Shown here: positions 43,551 through 50,721 of the stretch, piece by piece
Numbering within the stretch: the stretch's first letter is position 1
Layout of the letters: every line of letters begins with the position of its first letter
Assembly (NCBI GenBank): GCA_002839995.1
Contig: PGZC01000004.1
Coordinates: forward strand, 62,001 to 126,000
DNA: 64,000 bases
Source: Gammaproteobacteria bacterium HGW-Gammaproteobacteria-4
GTDB taxonomy: Bacteria > Pseudomonadota > Gammaproteobacteria > Xanthomonadales > Xanthomonadaceae
Direction: 5' to 3'
Position numbers and translations under genes: made by a program
The notes under the pieces: generated by a model
What the model saw: the letters and a program-made list of their open reading frames with translations, nothing else
Told to the model about the DNA's origin: nothing
The model's database searches: none

Positions 43551-46500
43551 ATGATCAATCGAAATCAGCTTCGTTTGTCGCGGCTTACGCTCGGCCTGAT
43601 GGCCGCGCTGGCCACCGCGCCGGCGTTTGCGCAAAGTACTTCCGCTGCGGTTGGCGGCACCGTCTCCGGCGACGATGGCCGGCCGGTTGCCGGCGCGCAG
43701 ATCACCATCCTGCATACCGAGTCGGGCACGGTCAGCCGCGTCACCACCGATGCCGAGGGCCACTACAGTTCGCGCGGGCTGCGTGTCGGCGGCCCCTATA
43801 CCGTTACCATTCTGCGCGATGGCTATCAGCCGGTGGTGAAGGAAAATGTGTTTCTGCGCATCGCCCGCGATCCGCAGCAACTGGACGCGCAGATGGCGGT
43901 CAGCGTCACCACCCTGGAAAAAGTGGAAGTCAGCGGCAGTCGTGCCGACGATGTTTTCTCCGGCAGCAAAATGGGTACCGGGTCGACTATTACTCGCGAC
44001 AAGATCGAAGGTTTCGGCTCGATCAAGCGCGACCTGCAGGATTACGCCCGCCTCGATCCGCGCGTGAGCCAGACCGACAAGGAACGCGGCGAAATTTCGG
44101 CCATTGGCCAGAATGTGCGCTTCAACTCGATCACCATCGATGGCGTGTCGATCAATGACACCTTTGGCCTCGAAAGCAACAACCTGCCGACGATCAAGCA
44201 GCCGATCTCGATCGATGCGATCGAGCAGGTCGAAGTCAACGTCGCCACCTACGATGTCACCCAAACCGCCTACACCGGCGCCAACATCAACGCCGTGACA
44301 AAATCCGGTACCAATGAGTTTCACGGCGGTCTGCTCTACGTCAATCTCGACGCTGACCGCATCGGTAACGACGATGGTCAGGGTTTCCGCGGCTTCACCA
44401 AGCAGGAGACCTACGGTGGCACCTTCAGCGGCCCGTTGATCCAGGACAAGCTGTTCTTCTTTGTTTCCTATGAAGATTTCAAGAGCCGCAATGTTGCGCC
44501 GGACCCTTTCCTGGATAACAGCGATGGGGTGCGCGGATCCAATGAGTTGATCGGCATAACGCAGTCTGTGCTCGACCAGATCAGCGGCATTGCCAGCAGC
44601 AAGTTCGGACTGGATACCGGCGGCTTCGACTTGAAAGCCGACACCAATGTCAAAGACAAACTGGTCAAGATCGACTGGAATATCAACGATAACCATCGCG
44701 CCAGCTTCCGCTACAACAAGACTACGCAGAGCGAGCAGTTCTTCCCGAATCTTTTTTCGGCAAACCGGAGTGGAGGAAGCGATGCTTCGCTTAGCACACA
44801 GTGGTATACGCAGGAAAAGTCGATCGAGGGTATTGTGGGTCAGCTCTACAGCGACTGGACTGACAATTTCTCGACCGAGGTCAAGTTCTCTTACCGCAAC
44901 TTCGATTCGGCACCGACATTTCCGCAGCGGCTGCCACAGGTCAATATCCGGGTCGGCACCAGCAACGTGTTTTTTGGTACCGAACGTAGCCGTCATGCCA
45001 ATGATCTGAAGACCGACACCTATAACGGCTTCTTCCAGGGCGACTGGTACTTGGGCGATCACACGATTCGTTTCGGTGCCGACTTCGAACGCAACGAGAT
45101 ATTCAATCTGTTCGTACAGAATGCATTCGGTAACTGGGTATTCAACAGTATCGCCGATTTCCAGAACAACCGCGCTCGTTCCTTCCAGCTCAACCAGTCA
45201 ACCACCGGCGATATCAACGACGCCGCCGCCGAGTGGGCGCTGGAAAATTATGGTCTCTTTCTGCAGGACAGTTGGCAGGTCAATGACCGGTTGAGCCTGT
45301 TGCTCGGCGTACGTCTGGACATTCCCAACGTCGGTGCCAGGCCGACGTTTAACCAAGCCGTGCTTGACAAGTTTGGTGTTCGTAACGACAACACCATCGA
45401 TGGGCAGGAGCTGTTCCAGCCGCGCGTCGGCTTCAACTACAATTTCGACACCGAGCGTAAAACCCAGGTACGTGGCGGTTTTGGTCTGTTCCAAGGCGCA
45501 TCGGCCAATGTCTGGTTGTCCAACCCGTTCTCGAACAATGGTATCGGTCTGGTCTCCTTCGGTTGCGGTACCGGTGGCCTTGATGCGTGTCCGAACAACG
45601 CCGCTGATCTTCCCCAGTTCAACGCCGACCCCGACAATCAGCCGGAGTTCAGTTCCAGCGGTCAGCCGACGGCAAATGTCGACGTCGTTGACAAGGGTGT
45701 GCAGCAGCCATCGAACTGGAAGTTCAACATCGCGCTGGACAAGGAACTGCCAAATGGATGGGTGGCATCCGGTGAAGCGCTTTTCACCGAGGTCGATCAC
45801 GCAATCCGCTACGAAGACTTGAATTTGGGTGATCCAACGACCCTCGGGCAAGACGGTCGGCAAATCTTCTGGAATGCCGCAGGATTGAATCCAACCAGTT
45901 GGCGCGCCGACGGAACCACGACGCGTTCCGTTGGGGCGACGTCCAACCGAGATCGTCGTTTCGGTAACGTGTTGATCGCCAAGGATACCGGCAAGGGTAA
46001 TGGTCAGAGCTATTCGCTCTCGCTCAGCAACCCGACCAGCGAGACTTGGTACTGGCAGGTAGCTTATACATACACTGAGGCAAATGAGGTCAGCCCGATC
46101 ACGTCGTCGACGGCCGGTTCCAACTTTGGCCTGCGTCAAGCATTCAATCCGAACGACGCCGCGGTGTCCACCGCCAACACCGAGATCAAGAACCGCATCA
46201 CCGCAGCGGTCAGTTGGAAACATTCCTTCTTCAAGGACTACAAGACCGAAGTCTCGGCGTTTTACGAAGGACGCAATGGGCGCCCGTACAGCTATACCTT
46301 CGGCAACGATGCCAACGGTGATGGCCGAACCAACGATCTGTTGTTTGTTCCGCTTCAGCGCGGTGATGTGATCTTCGGTTCGCAGACGGAAGAAGATGGT
46401 TTCTTTAACTTCCTCGCAGCCCATCCCGGTCTGGCCCGTTTTGCCGGTGGCACGGTCGAGCGCAACAGCGCACGTTCGCCGTGGGTGAACAACGTGGATA

Positions 46501-46787
46501 TGCGCTTCACCCAGGAGATTCCAGGCCTGTTCGAGGGCAACAAGGGCGTGTTGGTTCTTGACCTATTCAATGTTGGCAACCTGATCGACAAGGATTGGGG
46601 CCAGATTGATCAGGTTCCGTTCCCGTTTGGTCGCGGTGTTGCCAATTTCGGTGGTATTGATGCTACGACCGGCAAGTACGTTTTTCGCTTTGACACGCCC
46701 GGGGAAGTTACGCGCTTGACCAACGCGCAAGGCTCGACCCAGTCCTCGCGCTGGCAGTTGCAGTTGACCGCGCACTACACGTTCTAA
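43551..46787 (+). CDS. Oar-like TonB-dependent receptor with carboxypeptidase-regulatory N-domain
   Basis: A 1078-residue outer-membrane protein. Signal peptide is residues 1-27 (ending APAFA). Residues ~32-115 form a carboxypeptidase regulatory-like beta-sandwich (VGGTVSGDDGRPVAGAQITI). The plug follows with DKIEGFGSIKRDLQDYARLD, ITIDGVSINDTFGLESNNLP and EVNVATYDVTQTAYTGANIN. A large 22-strand-type barrel ends in an aromatic residue (LTAHYTF), as needed for BAM insertion. Oar-type receptors are linked to uptake of large substrates such as peptides or glycans; the ligand is unknown. AAGGGTAGAG lies before the ATG at 43551. A terminator follows at 46810. Confidence 0.9.
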   Translation: MINRNQLRLSRLTLGLMAALATAPAFAQSTSAAVGGTVSGDDGRPVAGAQITILHTESGTVSRVTTDAEGHYSSRGLRVGGPYTVTILRDGYQPVVKENVFLRIARDPQQLDAQMAVSVTTLEKVEVSGSRADDVFSGSKMGTGSTITRDKIEGFGSIKRDLQDYARLDPRVSQTDKERGEISAIGQNVRFNSITIDGVSINDTFGLESNNLPTIKQPISIDAIEQVEVNVATYDVTQTAYTGANINAVTKSGTNEFHGGLLYVNLDADRIGNDDGQGFRGFTKQETYGGTFSGPLIQDKLFFFVSYEDFKSRNVAPDPFLDNSDGVRGSNELIGITQSVLDQISGIASSKFGLDTGGFDLKADTNVKDKLVKIDWNINDNHRASFRYNKTTQSEQFFPNLFSANRSGGSDASLSTQWYTQEKSIEGIVGQLYSDWTDNFSTEVKFSYRNFDSAPTFPQRLPQVNIRVGTSNVFFGTERSRHANDLKTDTYNGFFQGDWYLGDHTIRFGADFERNEIFNLFVQNAFGNWVFNSIADFQNNRARSFQLNQSTTGDINDAAAEWALENYGLFLQDSWQVNDRLSLLLGVRLDIPNVGARPTFNQAVLDKFGVRNDNTIDGQELFQPRVGFNYNFDTERKTQVRGGFGLFQGASANVWLSNPFSNNGIGLVSFGCGTGGLDACPNNAADLPQFNADPDNQPEFSSSGQPTANVDVVDKGVQQPSNWKFNIALDKELPNGWVASGEALFTEVDHAIRYEDLNLGDPTTLGQDGRQIFWNAAGLNPTSWRADGTTTRSVGATSNRDRRFGNVLIAKDTGKGNGQSYSLSLSNPTSETWYWQVAYTYTEANEVSPITSSTAGSNFGLRQAFNPNDAAVSTANTEIKNRITAAVSWKHSFFKDYKTEVSAFYEGRNGRPYSYTFGNDANGDGRTNDLLFVPLQRGDVIFGSQTEEDGFFNFLAAHPGLARFAGGTVERNSARSPWVNNVDMRFTQEIPGLFEGNKGVLVLDLFNVGNLIDKDWGQIDQVPFPFGRGVANFGGIDATTGKYVFRFDTPGEVTRLTNAQGSTQSSRWQLQLTAHYTF

Positions 46788-46809
46788 CCCGCTTCAACGT
46801 ACGTAACAC

Positions 46810-46841
46810 CAAAACGGCCGGCGCTTGCGTCGGCCGTTTTG
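46810..46841. terminator. Bidirectional terminator between the TonB receptor and tilS
   Basis: CAAAACGGCCG (46810-46820) and CGGCCGTTTTG (46831-46841) are exact complements around a 10-base loop, with A and T runs in the arms. It serves two convergent genes. Confidence 0.85.
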
Positions 46842-46860
46842 TTTGGTAACCGTCCGCCGC

Positions 46861-48192
46861 TCACACGGCGGCGTGCGTTTGATCCCAATACAGCCGCGTA
46901 CCGTTTTGATCCTGCCACGCCTGCCAGCGTGCCGAGATGATGCGATCGCCAGCGGCCAGCAGTTCGCCGTCGGCGGCATACAGCAGCGGCAGGCCTGCGC
47001 GCTGCCACGGTGGCACGGCATGTTGCTGCAACACGTGGCGCAGGCTGTGGTGATGGTTGCGGCCCGGCAGGCGGATGCGTTCGCCGCCTCGGCGCGCGCG
47101 CACCAGCAGCGCGCTGTCGACGTGTGCCGGCGCCGGTTCGAGTCGCAGGCTGCCGCCACCGGGCAACTGCAACGGTGTGTACGGGTCCCAATGCGCCTGC
47201 CAGTCGCTGGGCAACGGCGATTGTTCGATACCGACATGCAGCAGGTCGCGCCAGCGTTGCATGCGCACACCTTGCCAGCGGTACTGCGGCTGCGCATCGG
47301 TGCGTGCGTGCAGCAGTTGCGAATCGATGATGACGATCGCGCTGCCACGCAGCGGCGGCAGCCCTTGTTGTTCAATCCACAGGCGCAACAGCCGCGCACG
47401 CCATGGCGCTGGCTGTGCGAGCAGCGCGGTAACCGACACGGTGGCGGGGTCGCTTGCCAGTACGCCAGTCAGGCGAACGGCGGCTTCACTGCGCAGGCTT
47501 TGCGCATCCTCGGCCAGCAGCTCGGCGCTGCGCGCCAGTGCGGCACCCGCCTGCGGCCAGCGCTCGCGCAGCAGCGGCAACACACGATGACGCAGGAAGT
47601 TGCGGTCGGGGCCATGCTCGGCATTGCTCGGGTCGTCGATCCAGTGCAGCGTGTTGGCCTGTGCGTAGGCCAGCAATGCCGTGCGCGGCTGGTCCAGCAG
47701 TGGGCGCCAGATCGTGTTCGGTGCCAATTCACGCCATTGCTGCATCGCCGCCAGCCCGTCGCTGCCCGAGGCGCGCAGCAGGCGCAGCAGCACGGTTTCG
47801 GCCTGATCATCCTGATGATGGGCGAGTGCCAAGACCTCGTGTTCGGCAAGCTGCGCGCGAAACGCGGCGTAGCGGGCATGGCGCGCCGCGGCTTCAAGGC
47901 CGATGCCTTGATCATGATCGACGTTGACGCGGGCAATGTGCAGCGCCAAACCCAGATGGGCGCACACCTGTTGGCAATGCGCGGCCCAGTCATCGGCATC
48001 CGGGTGCAGACCGTGGTGGACATGGAGCGCACGCAGGCCGTGAGCGCGTGCCGCAGGCAGCGCGGCCAGCGCGTGCAGCAACACGCTCGAATCCAGGCCG
48101 CCGCTGAAGCCGACCACGATGGGCTGCGCTGGCAGCGCGTGCGGCAGCCCGGTCGGGTCGAAGCGGTTGGTGTCGGTATACGGTTTGCGCAC
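46861..48192 (-). CDS. tilS: tRNA(Ile)-lysidine synthase
   Basis: A 443-residue enzyme that converts the anticodon wobble C of tRNA-Ile(CAU) to lysidine. The PP-loop is VVGFSGGLDSSVLLHAL (~residues 26-42), HHGLHPDADDW is conserved, LALAHHQDDQAETVLLRLLR follows, and the C-terminal domain carries SLRHVLQQHAVPPWQR. The N-terminus (residues 1-30) may have been replaced: a second, different copy of the TilS 5' end sits at 49057-49225, and a 36-bp identical stretch is shared at 48084-48119. Confidence 0.93.
   Translation of the reverse strand: MRKPYTDTNRFDPTGLPHALPAQPIVVGFSGGLDSSVLLHALAALPAARAHGLRALHVHHGLHPDADDWAAHCQQVCAHLGLALHIARVNVDHDQGIGLEAAARHARYAAFRAQLAEHEVLALAHHQDDQAETVLLRLLRASGSDGLAAMQQWRELAPNTIWRPLLDQPRTALLAYAQANTLHWIDDPSNAEHGPDRNFLRHRVLPLLRERWPQAGAALARSAELLAEDAQSLRSEAAVRLTGVLASDPATVSVTALLAQPAPWRARLLRLWIEQQGLPPLRGSAIVIIDSQLLHARTDAQPQYRWQGVRMQRWRDLLHVGIEQSPLPSDWQAHWDPYTPLQLPGGGSLRLEPAPAHVDSALLVRARRGGERIRLPGRNHHHSLRHVLQQHAVPPWQRAGLPLLYAADGELLAAGDRIISARWQAWQDQNGTRLYWDQTHAAV
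48084..48119. repeat. Left copy of a 36-bp direct repeat inside tilS
   Basis: The 36 bases beginning CGCTCGAATCCAGGCCGCCG occur again unchanged at 49057-49092. Both encode the TilS PP-loop region on the minus strand. The repeats bracket a 973-bp segment that holds the tilS 5' end and brnTA. Confidence 0.85.
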
Positions 48193-48371
48193 GGACCTGG
48201 TTCCTGTGGCTGCTGTAGCGCGCGATCAGCGGTCATTGTGCGGCAACGCGCCTTGGTTCGAGCGCGCGCGAGGTTGAGCAGTCGCTTCTGTCAGGCGACA
48301 ACGACAGAACCAACGATGTCGGGGGCCAACCCTTGCTCTTCGCTGAACTTCCGGTTCCGAAGGTGCAGCGC

Positions 48372-48400
48372 TTGTCGTTGCGGATAAATGTTACTACAAT
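48372..48400 (+). promoter_or_regulatory. brnTA promoter
   Basis: TTGTCG (48372-48377), an exact 17-bp spacer, and TACAAT (48395-48400), with the brnT ATG only 8 bp farther, so the message would be almost leaderless. BrnA usually represses this promoter with BrnT; no operator was confirmed here. Confidence 0.6.
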
Positions 48401-48407
48401 TAACCGT

Positions 48408-48680
48408 ATGGAAATCAGCTTCGATCCGGACAAGCGCAGCCGCACGCTGATCGAGCACGGGCTGGACTTCGCCGATGCGGGGCGGGTGTTCGCCGGACCG
48501 GTGGTGACGTGACGCGATGAGCGCGCCGACTACGGTGAGCAGCGCTTCATCACGCTTGGCGTGCTGGATGGTCGAAGCGTGGTTCTGGTCTGGACGCCGC
48601 GCGGCGAGGCGCGCCGCATCATCAGTATGAGGAAGGCCAATGAACGTGAAATCGCAAAATACAGCCCCACCTTGGGTTGA
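48408..48680 (+). pseudogene. brnT: BrnT toxin gene interrupted by an in-frame TGA
   Basis: The frame from ATG 48408 encodes a BrnT-type RNase-fold toxin: MEISFDPDKRSRTLIEHGLD, DAGRVFAGPVVT, then TGA at 48510-48512, and in the same frame RDERADYGEQRFITLGVLDG and RRIISMRKANEREIAKY. Both halves match the family closely, with no indel, so one base change (for example CGA to TGA) produced the stop at codon 35 of 90. The normal product is a ribonuclease-like toxin blocked by BrnA. Overlaps brnA by 41 nt, as in intact modules. Confidence 0.85.
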
Positions 48681-48942
48681 CCCGGACGATGCACCGGAAC
48701 TGACAGATGCGGCCTTCGCGAAGGGCGCGTGGCAGATTGATGGCCGCGATGTTCCCCGTACGGAGGGCGAGAACGCGATGCGCGCAGCCGTCCGCCGCGG
48801 CCGTCCGCCCGGCAGCGCCAAGACGTCAACCACGGTGCGTTTCGACAGTGACGTGATCGCCGCGTTCCGCGCCACCGGGCGCGGCTGGCAGACGCGCATG
48901 AATGCGGCATTGCGCGAGTGGCTCAAACAACATCCGTCCTGA
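48640..48942 (+). CDS. brnA: BrnA antitoxin
   Basis: A 100-residue antitoxin. The C-terminal ribbon-helix-helix DNA-binding region reads RRGRPPGSAKTSTTVRFDSD and VIAAFRATGRGWQTRMNAAL, characteristic of BrnA. The N-terminal part (PPWVDPDDAPELTDAAFAKG) is the toxin-binding region. The gene is intact although its toxin partner is broken, so it may persist as an autoregulator or an anti-addiction remnant. Confidence 0.88.
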   Translation: MNVKSQNTAPPWVDPDDAPELTDAAFAKGAWQIDGRDVPRTEGENAMRAAVRRGRPPGSAKTSTTVRFDSDVIAAFRATGRGWQTRMNAALREWLKQHPS

Positions 48943-49056
48943 TGCGGCCAGCACGGGCGCACGGTTTCGCTGCGCTCCACCCATCCCGTGGGCTGTGGCC
49001 GTTTTGCCCGGCAGTGCTCGGCCCGTCGATCAGCGTCCGATCCGGGTGCGGCAGCG

Positions 49057-49225
49057 CGCTCGAATCCAGGCCGCCGCTGAAGCCGACCACGAGCGGCTGC
49101 CGCGGCAGCGATTGCGCCAGGTGGCTCGGGTCGAGGTTGTAGTTACGCAATGCGCGCCCGAACAGGGATCCTGTGTTCGCAGTGATCGGCACTCGATACG
49201 CATTGTGCGGCATTCGTGGCGCCAA
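49057..49225 (-). pseudogene. tilS: Detached 5' fragment of a second tilS
   Basis: Minus-strand translation reads ALRNYNLDPSHLAQSLPRQP followed by LVVGFSGGLDSSAL, a TilS N-terminus with intact PP-loop. Tilsynthase similarity ends abruptly at 49057, just past the PP-loop. It differs from the N-terminus of the complete tilS except for the identical 36 bp. It looks like the original 5' end, separated from its gene body by the brnTA-bearing segment. No promoter assigned. Its upstream end faces the porin-cytochrome promoter at 49294. Confidence 0.72.
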
Positions 49226-49293
49226 CTCGACCCTTGCGCGGTACGGCTCGCACGAAGACCGATGCGGCGCAGCGAAAGGTGTCTTGCACGAAA

Positions 49294-49334
49294 TTGACGC
49301 TGGTCAATTAACGATGAAATAACCGGCAGATACT
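49294..49334 (+). promoter_or_regulatory. FNR/DNR-like class II promoter of porin-cytochrome module 1
   Basis: Perfect palindromic box TTGAC-GCTG-GTCAA at 49294-49307 and -10 hexamer GATACT at 49329-49334. The predicted start is near 49341, placing the box centre at about -40.5, the class II activator position. The flanking text ATTAACG...ATAACC.GC.GATACTT is shared with module 2. The transcript would have a ~349-nt leader before the ATG at 49690; no gene is visible in it. Confidence 0.72.
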
Positions 49335-49689
49335 TAGCGCCACAGAGGGATCGCTCGGGGAAAGAGCCGGTTCCCGAACCAAGGGTCGTTGCAGGATTCT
49401 CAACGCGGTTCGCTGTCTGACAGGACGTTTTGCCATGTTGTGGGAAAGCAACCACTGCATTGTCGCCCGGACGCAGGTGTCTGCGACGGGGCGTAAGCGT
49501 TGCGCCGCCATGCGCTCCGACAGCGTCAGCAACTGCAACGTCGCGCCAGGCCAGCCGCAGTCCCCTGACATCACCCCCCTATTTGTGCCGCAGCGCATGC
49601 AGGGTCCATGTGGCCCGATGTGCGGGCAACCCCTATTGGTGCGCGCTTCGTGCGCGTACTCGAAGCAAAGTCAGCAAAGGAGAGCAACA

Positions 49690-50667
49690 ATGAAACGCTC
49701 GACACCGTTCCTCGCATTGGGTTTTTGGGTTGCGGCACTGGGTTTTGCGGCCGGCGTACAGGCCGGCGATGCTCAGTCGCTCCCCGAGTTAGGCTCTGAC
49801 AGCGCCAAGAATACCGTTCAGGATTCGCTCGCCCGCGATTCCGTATGCACCGAGTGCCACGACGAGTACGACGGCCAATCGTTATCGGTCTATCAGACCC
49901 GCCATGGCGTCAAGGTCGATGAACGCACGCCGACCTGCCAGGCGTGTCACGGCGACAGCACGGCCCACGTCGACAACCCGAACAAAGCATCGCCACGGCC
50001 GCTGCCGGAGGTTGTCTTCGGGATCGCGTCGAAGCACAAGGCGGTATCGAATCAATCCACGCAGGACGATGCCTGCCTTTCCTGTCACGACAACTTCCGG
50101 GCAACGCAGCACTGGGCAGGCAGCGGCCATGAATCGGCCAACGTGAGTTGCACCGGATGCCATAGCCTCCACGACACCAACAAGAGCCTGCTTACCGCAG
50201 CAACCGAAGTTGAGACCTGTCTCAACTGCCATCGCAAGCAGCGATCAATACTCCGGAAGCGTTCGACCCATCCGCTTCAGGACACCATCCATGCTGACGG
50301 TGTCGGCACGATGACGTGCACCAGTTGTCACGGTCCGCACGGCACCGTCGGCGAGAAGCTGATCGACGCGAGCACGATCAACGGCAAGTGCTACGAATGC
50401 CATCAGGAAAAGAAGGCGCCGGTGCTTTGGGAGCATTCGGTCGTCAAGGAGAACTGCATCGCGTGCCATAACCCGCATGGCTCCAATCACGAAATGATGC
50501 TTGTCGCCAAGCAACCGCGACTGTGCCAGCAGTGCCATGAGCAGGGCCGGCACCAGACGATTGCGGGAGAGCCCAACAGCTTCCTGGTCGTGAATCGGGG
50601 TTGTTCCAACTGCCATGCATCCATTCACGGCACCAACAATCCTTCGGGCATCAAGCTCAAGAATTGA
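49690..50667 (+). CDS. mtrA: Decaheme c-type cytochrome, MtrA/DmsE family (copy 1)
   Basis: A 325-residue periplasmic cytochrome. Signal peptide is residues 1-25 (ending GVQA). Ten CXXCH heme sites follow, at residues 53, 83, 129, 154, 177, 210, 234, 256, 279 and 305, the exact count of MtrA, DmsE, PioA and MtoA. MtrA-type proteins insert into an MtrB barrel to carry electrons across the outer membrane; the barrel gene follows after 54 bp. The ATG at 49690 has AAGGAGAG upstream; the in-frame extension further upstream lacks signal features. The first ~50 codons and the leader are nearly identical to copy 2. Direction of electron flow cannot be told from sequence. Confidence 0.93.
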   Translation: MKRSTPFLALGFWVAALGFAAGVQAGDAQSLPELGSDSAKNTVQDSLARDSVCTECHDEYDGQSLSVYQTRHGVKVDERTPTCQACHGDSTAHVDNPNKASPRPLPEVVFGIASKHKAVSNQSTQDDACLSCHDNFRATQHWAGSGHESANVSCTGCHSLHDTNKSLLTAATEVETCLNCHRKQRSILRKRSTHPLQDTIHADGVGTMTCTSCHGPHGTVGEKLIDASTINGKCYECHQEKKAPVLWEHSVVKENCIACHNPHGSNHEMMLVAKQPRLCQQCHEQGRHQTIAGEPNSFLVVNRGCSNCHASIHGTNNPSGIKLKN

Positions 50668-50721
50668 GCGTCGCCAAAGGCATTGAACAAAACCACAGAA
50701 CAATTTCGTAGGGAGTACGTC

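Noticed and set aside
43551-46787. Surface decaheme or iron receptor belonging to the conduit locus
   Set aside because: The TonB receptor has no CXXCH and is Oar-like; it is separated from the conduit by tilS and brnTA.
48510-48512. TGA in brnT as selenocysteine or recoded codon
   Set aside because: No SECIS-like hairpin next to the codon and the BrnT family has no Cys/Sec at this place; a nonsense mutation is simpler.
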